A stretch of 64,000 nt of DNA from assembly GCA_003988855.1 (NCBI GenBank), contig QYAI01000081.1, positions 1 to 64,000 on the forward strand, read 5' to 3'. This document shows, piece after piece, positions 43,075 to 53,467 of the stretch. The notes under the pieces are model-generated. The model was not told the origin of the DNA. It searched no databases and saw only the letters and a program-made list of their open reading frames with translations. The stretch is from Arachnopeziza araneosa. Taxonomy: Eukaryota; Ascomycota; Leotiomycetes; Helotiales; Arachnopezizaceae. Made by a program: the position numbers and the translations under genes. Every line of letters starts with the position of its first letter. The stretch's first letter is position 1.

Positions 43075-44240
43075 TCAAACTCTTACCACAATTTTCCCAC
43101 TCACTTCCTGCTTCGTCAACATTTCCAACGCTACTCCTGCCTCTTCCCACTCATAAATCTGTCCAATATGCGGATGCAAATCATACTCTTCGACCAGTTT
43201 CACAACCTCCTCAAGCATTCTTGTGCTACTTCCCAAGACACCTTTCACTACTCAAAATCAGCACAGCTCTTATCATAGCCTCGAAAACTTACGCGTCTTA
43301 GCATGAAAAATCAGCGGATGAGTCAACTCCACCGGTGGTGCTGGTGCTAAGAAGCCAACCAATGCAGCTGTACCACCTTGCCTCAGTGCCTTGACAGACT
43401 GCTCCACTGTCCCTGAACCTCCAACATCGGCAACGAGATCAACACCCTTTCCGTTAGTGAGACGAAGAGCTTCCTGGGCCCAGTCTGGCGTTGTCTTATA
43501 ATTGATGAGCTCCGACGCTCCCAGCTTTTTCGCGACTTGTAACTTCTCGGCTGTAGATGAAGTGGCGATGACTCTCGCTCCCAACGCGGCTGCGAACTAT
43601 GTTTTATCAGCACACGCGACTAGAAGTACTAACATCCTCGCTATCTTACCTGTATAACAAAACAACTTACTCCACCCGTCCCCTGGGTCAAGACTGTTGT
43701 TCCTTTCCCAACCAACACACTACTGAGAACGTTGAATGCAGTTCCACCACCACCAGCTACCGTAGCCGCTTCCTCAAAATTCAGATTCTTCGGCCCGAGA
43801 AGCACTCGATCATCCTCAACAACCAAGTATTGTGACAGTGTCCCATTCTTCGTTCCCGCACCAGGGACATCAGTGAAATTGTACGAAGCCACGTCGCCAT
43901 CTTTCCATGTTGGAGTAACGACCAAAATGACAGCACCACCAATATTGTCCTTCCATTTGCTGTCTGTACCGGTGGAAACGATTTCTCCTGAAGCATCGGA
44001 GCAGGGAATCAGACCATTGCTGGTTTGGAGGGGATAATGAGGTGACCCGGATACGACGAGGAGATCTCGGAAGTTGAGGGATACAGCACGGATGCGGAGG
44101 AGGATTTGTCCCGGACCGGGTTTGGGAATAGGTATTGTGTTAAGGGTTAGATTGTTGAGGAAAGTAGGCGAGAGGTGAGATCGAGCGGAGTCAACAAGGT
44201 GGACTTGGTATGCTTGTGCCATTGTAGCGGTCAAGGGCAT
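43075..44240 (-). CDS. Medium-chain dehydrogenase/reductase, zinc-free quinone-oxidoreductase-like
   Basis: NAD(P)H-dependent oxidoreductase of the MDR superfamily. Three exons (44240-43650, 43596-43293, 43247-43075) give 355 residues; a second ATG at 44222 (MAQAYQ) is also a plausible start. The GroES-like domain has GPGQILLRIRAVSLNFRDLLVVSG, and the nucleotide-binding domain has LTQGTGGVSCFVIQFAAALGARVIATS, with the Rossmann strand split by intron 1. It continues GKGVDLVADVGGSGTVEQSVKAL and ends with PHIGQIYEWEEAGVALEML and GKIVVRV, which appears only after the second splice. The structural and catalytic zinc ligands of true alcohol dehydrogenases are not visible. The gene precedes, on the same strand, a Zn2Cys6 regulator gene and an iron ADH, which may form a small regulated group. 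Confidence 0.92.
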
Positions 44241-44402
44241 TGTTCTGAAAGAGGTGATCGGTACGAAGAAGGTGAATTATATTGTCCCTCATTGGGAAGA
44301 AGGCTCAACTTCTTATATACCAAGGAGATGTCTTCGCCATGGTTGCCAATATCGAGATTTGAGCGCATTTCTAAGCTACTTTGACATTCAACCCTGGATT
44401 GG

Positions 44403-44430
44403 AAATCAAATCAAATCAAATCAAATCAAA
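44403..44430. repeat. AAATC pentanucleotide microsatellite
   Basis: Five consecutive AAATC units in the interval upstream of the MDR dehydrogenase and downstream of the Zn2Cys6 gene. This 416-base interval (44241-44657) shows no other feature. Confidence 0.85.
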
Positions 44431-44657
44431 CCATCATCGATGCTCTGAAAGCCTTTCCTAAAGTTAATTGGTGGTCGTCTCTCTATTGGTCGATTGCTCG
44501 TGGAAAAACCATGGATTAGGTTTAGCGCGGGCCCATATGCAGGTACCACAATCCTGCAAAGAAGACCGAGGATGAGTGAGTTCGATGATGATAATCTTTC
44601 CTCATTCATGCTTCTTGTGCGAGGAAGCGGAGAGGCCGGCTCTACAGGCTCAGGCGC

Positions 44658-46309
44658 TTAGCCCACATACTCTATTCTCTCCGCTGTGCCTAATTGACCA
44701 GCGGGATTTTTTCCTCTACTCTGCAAGAGCTGGCAAGTAGGTAGCACCTTAACCTCCACACCGATATCACTCCTACCCACCTCATTCATTGGGAGGCCCA
44801 TTCTTTCAAGCAACCATTTCGCCTCTCTTGAACTAGGATCTAAGCTGAAATAAGCCACATCCAGAACAAAGAGACAAGCAAACGTGCACATGAATTGCTG
44901 TGACTTCCGGTTGCAGTATTCTATTGAGCGGAAAATTTCGTGTGCGAGGCCCTCGATGGACGAAGTTATGCCTAGGAGAGGTGTTTTATTGTCTTGAGCC
45001 GGACAAGGTATGCTGGTGCTGGCCGTGGGTGATCGAAACTGACTTTCAGCTGTCGAAATCTTCTGTAAGATTTGAAGAAGTAGGATTCGTGTGGCATCAT
45101 AGGTAGTCAAAGTATAAGCCGTTAAAAGAGTGTCATACTCCAGAAAAGTTGAGAAGACAGATCCTGTATCATCTGTAGTATGTGTCGCTTTGGGATTAAG
45201 GAAAACCTCAACGCAAGCTTGCGGATTCTTCTCTATCCAATCTCTCCACCATACATTCAGGTCGCTCATAGAAGTAGCGACTCTCTCTTTGAGCTCAAGG
45301 ACGTGCACTGGTGTCATTCCTGTAATATGTGCTTTCATCTCCGCAAGATAATCAGCAATGTCACAGAGGATATCAATCAACCAATCCAAAGGCTCTTTAG
45401 ACGAAGGTTCCTTTTGCCAAGGGAGTGTTTTCCATATTGATTGGCTGAGAAATGTCTTGTGACCAGAGAAAATAGCTTTTGAGACCTAAAAATCATTAGA
45501 TGAAATGAATCAGCAACTATGAGCAGAATCCTCACAAGCATAACTCGCTGATCATGAAAGAAGCTTTTTTCAGGATAGTTCTGATATTGCAGGGGCCCCT
45601 TCGCTTCCATAAGGATACCCAGCCCATCTGCATGATGAAGCCAAGCTTGCTGGACTCGGCGATCCAGAATCTACTATCTTGGTCAGAGAAATACTGAAAC
45701 CGTGTAAGAGTGACCTACCTCATACATACAGAGCGCCGTGACAGAAGCCAACACATTCAGTTTCTTATTCTTAGAAGAATTCAATAGCTGAATTCTCAGC
45801 TCTTTCAGAGCCAACCCATATGATTTCCGTGCTTCTCCTACAATCTGAGAAGAATGGTGGCCATTTCCAAATACCAGCTTTGCCAATGCTTGCAATGCAG
45901 GACTCTCTTTCGGACCCCCACCAAGTTGTTGAATCCAAGTCTTCGTTCCATTGCTACCCCTCCCTTCAAACACCTTTCCCATCAAATAACCCACCAGCAT
46001 CTCCTCCTTAAACGCGACCAACGACAACTCCACCGCAACTTCTGTCCCGATCAGCTGACCAGAATGATACAACTGCGTCCCCTTTCCCACCTGGTTCTTC
46101 CAAACCGCAAGCGCTAGCTCCCCTCGCTGCCGCTCCTCCACGACTCCTTTCTTCTCCAGGCTCCGCCGCTCATCCACAAATCTGAACGGTGCAGGGTAGC
46201 CTTTACATATTATTCCCGCCTTGCGACATCGCTGACAGCTCGGTTGCGTCTCATCACACTTCACTCGTCTGGCGATGCAGGAGAGACAGCCGGTACTATG
46301 GCGGGGCAT
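44658..46309 (-). CDS. Zn2Cys6 transcription factor with fungal-specific regulatory domain
   Basis: Nuclear DNA-binding regulator. Three exons (46309-45719, 45670-45536, 45485-44658) give 517 residues. The binuclear zinc cluster is at residues 8-35 with spacing C-x2-C-x6-C-x6-C-x2-C-x6-C (CLSCIARRVKC to CRKAGIIC), beginning almost at the N-terminus. After it come a long helical middle domain (ELALAVWKNQVGKGTQLYHSG, then NVLASVTALCMYE-ILDRRVQQAWLHHADGLGILMEAKGP) and LSQSIWKTLPWQKEPSSKEPLDWLIDILCDIADYL. This is the arrangement of the Fungal_trans_2/DUF3468 group, which often controls neighbouring catabolic or secondary-metabolism genes. The second intron joint shifts frame relative to the long open frame, but the spliced product reads smoothly. 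It lies between an MDR dehydrogenase and an iron alcohol dehydrogenase. Confidence 0.93.
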
Positions 46310-46764
46310 GGGTCAGAAAGGTAAGTTAGAGAGGTTTAGTGTAGAGGATATCTTGGGGAAGAGAAGGGTTGGTGCTGAGTAATCACACTTAGATCGACTT
46401 TCTACCAGAACTTGAGAACGGCTACGTAAATGAATGAATTAGTTTGACTTGATCATTAAAAATGCGACACACGAGATGCATGAAATGTTTAAAGGATTTC
46501 AAAGTTTTTATTTGAGTTTGTGCCAGATCATTCGGAACTGAGAGATGTGCTAGAGGTTAGCGAAATGGCTGTTAAGAATTGAAAAGCCTAAATTTTTAAG
46601 TATAGCTTATAATCACAGTTATCTAGTCTCAGCCTCAAAAACTCTGGGATCTTCAAGCACCTTTATCATGTTGCGCCTTTGATTGTGCCAGTACTGAGTG
46701 ACTGTTCGAAAGTAATGAATCTCATGGTTCAAATTAAGATATTCATTCTTTACAATGCCTGCCA
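46310..46764. other. Intergenic region upstream of the Zn2Cys6 gene
   Basis: 455 bases between the Zn2Cys6 start and the iron ADH stop, both minus strand. AT-rich, nothing coding. Confidence 0.5.
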
Positions 46765-48408
46765 TCAACCATCCATAGCATCTTCAAACAAATCCCTCAA
46801 TTGCTCTCTCTGCTCATTGACCTCTGCTGCCAAACTTGGAGCTAACATCAAGACTCTCTGTTGTGGAATGGTCCCTTCCACTAAAGCATCTAGATGTTCC
46901 CTCTGAAAGCCCAAATCCTTTAACCCCGTGGGTTGGTCACCCAGTTCATCCAAGAACTTCCTCAAAGCTTCACTCAAAACCTCACCTGCACTCTCTTTCT
47001 TGACGTTTGAGATATCCACGCCAAATGCTTCCGCGGCTGCAAGGTGGCGTTCCGGGTTCGAGGCGCCGGTGAAGCGGAATACAGTGGGAGCTGTCACGGC
47101 GACAGAAACACCATGGGGAATGATAGGATCAGAGACTTCGTATCCTTTGTGTCTGTAGCCTGGATTTTGGCCCGAAATGGGATATGACATGCCTATGGAA
47201 ATTAGCGAAACTCTGGCAATTCGGTAGAGAAGGGAGATACCATGACACAAATGAACACCAGCATTTCCAAAACCAACACCGGCCAAAGTGGCTGCAAGAA
47301 GCATCTGGCTCTGAGCCTCGTGATCCCCTGGATCTTTCGTAGCTCTAGGAAGATACTTGATAGTACTCCTAAGAGCCTGTAATGAAAAGATATCTGAAAT
47401 AGGATTTGCTCCTTGATATGCCGGTCTATTGATGGGATTCGATGGCCGTGGTGTTCTCTCATAATAAGGAATAGCTGTCCAACTTTCAAGACTGTGGCAT
47501 AGGACATCCAAACCAGAACTTGCATGAACAGCCGAAGGCATTGTGCGAGTATTAAGAGGATCACATATCCCCAATGTTGGCTTGAGATTCCGATGTGCAA
47601 TACCAGTCTTTGCACGTTTGGATACCATATCAAAAATGGCCGTCCCGGTTGTTTCAGAACCCGTACCTGCTGTCGTCGGGACTGCAACCAGAGGTTTAAG
47701 AGTTTTGTCTATAGGCAATCCCTTCCCTAATGGGGCATTGACAAAATCTAGAAAATCTGCGTTGGGATAGCAGATGAATAGATTCATAAGCTTAGCCGTA
47801 TCAATGACTGACCCTCCACCAACGGCAAGAAATGCATCAGGTTGGTATGGCCTTGCAAAATCGATGGCTTCCTTGATCCTATAACTCAATCAACATCTGC
47901 ACTTGATTTGGCACAGGGAGCATACGAGGTATCCTTCGGCTCAACCCTACACCGATCAAAAACGGTAAACTCGACACCCTCTCTCGTTAAGCCTTCTATA
48001 ACCTGCTGCATAGCACTCAGATGTTTCACCGTGCCATCTGTCACCACGCAAACACGTTTTGCCCCCATATTCTTGAAATCCATGCCCACTTCCTTAGTCA
48101 CACCAGGCCCAAAGCGGATTGAGGAAGCTGCCATCTCAAACGCATACTCCTTTTGTCGGGCAGGATCAACGGGTGTGGCATAATTGCGTTGTAGATTACG
48201 CTTGGTATGGGATAGCAGGGAGGTGGAGGGTTGCTGCTGGTGGTAGGAGGGGTTGCCATGGCAGGGACAGGAAGGTGGGTGAGTGTATTGGATGGTTCGG
48301 AGGAGGTTCATTGCTCGTACTGCTCGCTGGTGGAAGTGTTAGCTTAATTGAGATCCTGAGGGTCGACAGGATACATACCGTGGGAGCAATTCGCACTGCA
48401 GAGACCAT
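46765..48408 (-). CDS. Mitochondrial iron-containing alcohol dehydrogenase, hydroxyacid-oxoacid transhydrogenase type
   Basis: ADHFE1/HOT-like enzyme of the Fe-ADH family, expected to oxidise gamma-hydroxybutyrate with 2-oxoglutarate as acceptor in mitochondria. Four exons (48408-48379, 48326-47926, 47878-47241, 47192-46765) give 498 residues. The first exon is only 30 nt (MVSAVRIAPT) and is supported by a GTATGT donor and an in-frame join to RAVRAMNLLR. The N-terminus is Arg/Ser-rich and without acids, a mitochondrial targeting type, followed by NYATPVDPARQKEYAFEMA. Motifs: GGGSVIDTAK at 164-173 (NAD-binding), TTAGTGSETTGTAIFD, SSGLDVLCHSLES with metal-binding His, AGVHLCHGMSYPISGQ across intron 3, and PHGVSVAVTAPTVF. 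Length and motif order match animal and fungal HOT enzymes rather than bacterial Fe-ADHs. Confidence 0.93.
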
Positions 48409-49059
48409 CTTGGTGAGAGGCGGGGTAGCAAACAGGTAGATCTAGAAGCTTCAAATGATGTTTTCAAGTGGGATACGAGCGCTGCCGTAGTTTCAATGGC
48501 ATGACCGAGCAAGAAGAGCGGTGAGTCTTACAATAAAGTACTTTTGGAGTCATCGTGTGGGACTTGCAATGTTCATTCTCCTCCCCGGAGTTGAAGCAGG
48601 CTCCCCGACTAAAGTGCCAGGGGTAGATCCCAATTCCTCGGCTCATTGTCCAAAGAGAGATGTTCAGTTTCTAGACTCAAAGCATCTTAAAGCCTTTATT
48701 TATTTCTCAAGCCCATATTTGATACAGCTTTGAGAGTGAAGTGTAAATATTTTCAGTTGTTCGCCTAACCTATTCAGCCTTCCATCTTGTTAACTCCAGG
48801 TATCAAATCCATCCATCCCAAGCCCAGCCAAGTTCCCAAGCCAGTTTCAATCCAATCCTTCCAAATAATTCAGTCTGTAAACTTCCACGACTCGCTCAAC
48901 AAACAGTATACCGCCGTTCCTCCAGCTATTTGCTGGGAATGCAATGCGTACTATAATCATCATAAATGGCGCGTGATGCTTCATCATGAAACGTATATCC
49001 GTAAGCAGATTTCCGCCCAAACCTGTGTACAGGATTTTCAATATCATACTCGGTTGGAT
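48409..49059. other. Intergenic region, nothing supportable
   Basis: About 650 bases between the iron ADH start and the Atg13 stop, both on the minus strand. It should hold the iron ADH promoter and Atg13 3' UTR. No frame with motifs. Confidence 0.5.
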
Positions 49060-52029
49060 CTACCAACCTCTTCGACTACCTCTTCTGCTGCTGGAACCAG
49101 AGTCTCCTCCGCGAACCCCATCACCAACACCACCGCCCCCTCTCGGTTCTTCAATACTTCGCCGAGAATTATTCTGACCAATTTCGCTCATCTGGAAGAG
49201 CAATGGTTCTTCATCTGCATCGTATGTTCGTGCGAAACTATATCTACCAGTAGCTCGCTCACTATTACTACTCCCTGCTGCTCCGACTAGACTTGAATAA
49301 GAGCCTGTCTGAGGCGGAGTAACGCCACGTCCCCCAGTACGACCAAGCCTAGGACGGTATGGAGAGTTTGTGGAGCCAACAGACTGGCCACGAGGAATTT
49401 GCGGCGCTTCTGATTCAGTAGCTTCAAGTGAAGATGAAGCTTGTCGAGACATGGCAGTCGAGGATTCCGAAATATGAGGTGCAGGTTGGAGGAGTCTCGA
49501 TGGAGATGGAGAAGATGGCTCAGCGATAGGCTCTGCAGCCTGCCCAACCCGTAAAAGAGCACTGAGGCTCGGTGGATCCCGTTCTTCCGCGCCTAAACTC
49601 ATGCTCCTGTGGATTCCAAACGGCATATCCCCCAAGTCTTCTTCAACGGCGAGTGACCTGTTTTGGGCGACAGAGCTTGACCTTCGCACGTGAGAGTAAT
49701 ATGGTCGCGGTGAAGTAGGAATATCAATAGCATTCGTCCCAAGTTCACTTGCCTGATCATCATCTGCGACATCCTCAAGTGGCGTTTCTGAAGCAGTCCT
49801 ACTCCGGTAACTCAGCCTCCGCGGTTCGGAATATTCCGCTACTGAGTTGGCGCTCAAACGAGACGGGATGGCAGGTGTGTGAGGCGTATGAGGTGATACA
49901 GGCTTTCCAGGTGAAGAAGATGCCGACATTGATGTCGCTGCAACCATAGGAGGGACGCTCGATAGTTGCCGACTGGAAGAGCTCGAGGACCTATGAAGCA
50001 TAGCTGACGAAGTCATTGACTCGGTCAATGCGTTGTGAGATTCTCGCATCAGCTGAAATTTTGAAAGCTGAGCGCTTGTCCGTTTTGTTGATGCCTCACC
50101 CGAAGGTTCAAAGCTCTGTAAAGTCTTCTTGCTATCCAGTAGCTTCAGGAACTCTGATATGTTGTCATCATCAGTCTGTAAAGAGTCCGAGCTTGCTCCA
50201 GCACCTGCTTCCGCGAGAATACCAGAGCCTGGTTGAACAGAGGATGAAAGGCTTTGCTTCCCACTACTTCCTTGATCATCGTCTACTAGCTTACTCCCAC
50301 CACCAAACGAGGATCTACCACGACGATGTGTAAAACTGCTACTATATCTGTTGATTGGTGCAGGTTTAGGCGAGCTTGATGCAGAAGACATGACGACATT
50401 ATCGGGCACAAGGGGACCCCCTCGTAGACTGGCTGGCATTCCGGCTGTCAAGGAATTTCGATTTCGCGCCTGGGTTAAAGCATTGATTCCAGAATTTCGA
50501 GATAGAGATGACGGTGACTGAGGGGCTAGCATTTCGCCGGCGTTTTGTATAAGCGTTCCACGCCCGGGCGAGGATGATAGTGAGCCCGCTTTGAAGGGTT
50601 GAAATGATACAGAAGGCCTTCTGGCCATTGTAATACCTTCCATTGATATTAATGATGCTCTTGAAGCTTGCATCGTCCTCGATTTCGGCTGAGAACCCAT
50701 AGGCGGCGAGGTTGCGTCTTCGCCCATAGTCTTTGCAGCCCGCAGAGCAGATATTGGGCTTGAGCCATGTGGCGGAACATCGCCATGAAACGTTGATAGG
50801 CTTCCATAGGCTTGAATCGGCTCTTCTGGGTCTTCTAGTCTATGTCGATGAGCGGGTAATGAGCCAACTTCGGTGGTTTTGGTTATTCTTCGACCGTCAC
50901 CTCTATATCCAAGCGAGGGTTGAAAGTACTGTTCATCTACACCCATAAACCTCGAGCTCAACAGAGATTCGGAATCATCAACTCGGAAATTACAATCGTT
51001 TCTGTACGAGACCTCGGCGGAAAATTGTCCTACAGGTGTATCTGTTGTACCAAGAAGGTAATCCGTTGTGACCGGACCTCCATTTTCATACAAGGGACGA
51101 TTAAGTGCATCGTGTCGGCTGTTGGGAATGTCATCGGTCAAAATACGGCATTTGACCTTGAGAGAGTTGTTGACTGAGGCGCTTTTCGCTAGAGTCTTTA
51201 CAAATCTCCAAGCAGGTACAAATTTGGCTGTCGCATAGAGCGAGCGAAAGAAGACAATGCACTTCTTATAGACTGCAGGCAGAGTAGAACCAAAGTCGTA
51301 AGGTGGTTCACCAGCAGGTTCTTTGAGTTCTATTCTCCAACGTTCCAATATCACTTCACTATTTCTTTTTCGTTGACGGGAACCTCCATCACTCGAACCA
51401 CTCGAATTGTTGAGAGCTTCTAAAACGTCCCATCTCTTCCCTTGATCATCGACAATGACAAGACTCTGATTGCTCGTCAAATCCGAAGCATCGATGTACG
51501 TCTCAATTATAAGAGGCAGAGGCCTGTTTGAATAGCCCCCACAGGTCCTCCAATGTGCAAGTTCTTGTCGAAAAGCATTCGTATCATCCGTCTCGATTTG
51601 GAACTGTAGGAATTAGCTTCCCCGTACTTCAAGATGTTCCCAAAACATACCCATTTATTGACTTTCTTGGTTCCATCTTTTGTTATTACTACGGGCAGAG
51701 ACATTCGTGATTGTAAAACAAGGATGGCGGCTTTGGTGTGGAAGTTCTACCCAACATCAAATCAGTCAGTTTCTCAGGTGATGCTCTCGGAAACGAACCT
51801 GTATTATCTGATCCAGCTTCTTTACCGCATCCTTACTCGGGCGATTGGATTGGATGACACCACTATCCCCACTGCCATCGTCACCCTCTGTATAGCCTGG
51901 CATATCTGAGGTTGTTCTTGCGTGGCCCACGGGGCGTTCTTCTCTTTGGTTATTCGTTCTTGTGGGATTTGTTTGAGGAGAGGAGGCTGGAGAAGCCGTG
52001 ATAGGGGACGGCCGTGGATGCTGATGCAT
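49060..52029 (-). CDS. ATG13: Autophagy protein Atg13
   Basis: Regulatory subunit of the Atg1 kinase complex that starts autophagosome formation; phosphorylated by TORC1 when nutrients are present. Three exons (52029-51799, 51746-51651, 51603-49060) give 956 residues, a usual fungal length. The HORMA domain begins near residue 65 (DAVKKLDQIIQNFHTKAAILVLQSRMSLP, joined across intron 1). It continues with VNKWFQIETDDTNAFRQELAHWRTCGG, then NRPLPLIIETYIDASDL, RWRIEL, YKKCIVFFRSLYATAKFVPAWRF and FSAEVSYRNDCNFRVDD to about residue 310. The rest is a long Ser-rich disordered tail with FKAGSLSSSPGRG, the type of region that binds Atg17 and Atg1, and many SP sites. All splice joints are regular and in phase 0. 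Confidence 0.95.
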
Positions 52030-53467
52030 CTTGTTGATTCAATGTGAGTCGAGTCTCTGGGAGCTGTCGTCTGCAAGATGTAGTACGGAAAATTGACTGT
52101 ATGCAAGCAGCCGTACACAGTCCAGCGGCAGCAGTCGTAGGGCTAAATGTCGAGAGATGTCAAGCAGGGATACCTCATGATTTGGGCATCCATCATAGTC
52201 TATTTTTTCTCTTCAAGCTTTCTGCGGAGGCTCGAAATATGCCGGGAACGCCTGTGTGAGTCTGGGGAGCTGTAAAGAGCTTCGGTGAGCAGGGATGGCA
52301 GGCCGAGAAGCGGGAGTTAGGCAGAGAGCGTCTTGTTGAGGAGGCCTTGGTTCTGATTCGCTGCTGGTGTAGGCATAGATATCGAAGGTCGGTTGTGATG
52401 ATCCTCCCGTTGGAAGATTGATGATGTTTGGACAAAGCTCAAACAGTCCTGTAGTCCTTGAGTCACTGTCAAAGCGCCTCTGGTAAAAGGCAAGGGAGCG
52501 GAAACTGCAGCGGTAAGGAAGCGAGGATGACTTCAGACTGGCGCCGAGGGGCAAGGTCAGAGAGGCAATGCCCACGCAGGAATCCCTGAGATGAATTGAA
52601 GAGATGGAAGCGTGCTGTTGAAGACGCTTTTTTGGCTGTGGGAGGATTTAGGGAGGACGTGACTGAAGTTGGCTGCACAGCAAGCGAGCTACGACACTGA
52701 TTGTGATCCCGATAAGAGCAAATCGCCGCTCTTCGATCGTCTCCAGGCTACCGCACCACCCAGCGGACCCCAAATTCATCACTCACTGCTCCATGTCCGA
52801 AATATGCCACAGCATGTGGATAGTCCAGCTGCACCCCCAAGCCACCGAATTAACCTCGCGATGCTCCAGACAGCCTCACACCACGACTTGCCCTTATTGG
52901 TCGTTCGTTCCCTGGTTAGCCTCTTTGGATGGGAAGTTATCCGGGGGCAGCACTTCACTCTGTACAGCTTTACAGCACGTCGACTACATTCAGATGCGTC
53001 CATCCAAGGCACCCAGCCAATCGACATCAGCGCACAACACAATCGTGGCCACTCAACCCGTCCAGATTCAGGACTCCCCAGATAATCTGCCTTACCGAGT
53101 AAGCTCTCTCGATTGGTCGGCCTATCACGAGTCGAGATAACGACGACAACTAAGACCAGAAGATGGTGGTGGTGGTGGTGGTGGTGGTGGTGGTGAGCAA
53201 TCCCCGACGGCCAAGTAGTCACCTTGCCCTTTCTGCATCGTACCGTCGGCAATGCATCACGTCGTTGTCACATGCGACAGGCACCAAGCGAGAACGGAAG
53301 GATCAACAACCATAAAAATAGAGAACTGTGATATTGAAGGTGCCATAGTGCACGATACAGCGCCAGCATCCATTTTCAAGTGAGATGCCTCCCCTCTGGA
53401 AACGCCATAATATACTTAAACACAACCTCCCATATGTACATGTTCGCCTTCTCCATCATCACTATCA
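52030..53467. other. 1.4-kb intergenic stretch with a trinucleotide microsatellite
   Basis: Upstream of Atg13 and downstream of the BTB protein gene. Several frames of 70-157 codons are open but have no motifs. One of them reads as a run of histidines only because of the GGT repeat at about 53164-53195. Confidence 0.5.
53164..53195. repeat. GGT/TGG trinucleotide microsatellite
   Basis: About ten consecutive TGG units in non-coding DNA. It opens artificial reading frames on both strands. Confidence 0.9.

Noticed and set aside
52213..52575. 120-codon minus-strand frame upstream of Atg13
   Set aside because: Most likely promoter or 5' UTR DNA of Atg13; no motif, no splice link into the Atg13 start.
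52779..53252. 157-codon minus-strand frame with eleven consecutive histidines
   Set aside because: The histidine run comes from the TGG/GGT microsatellite at 53164-53195; the rest has no protein-like features.
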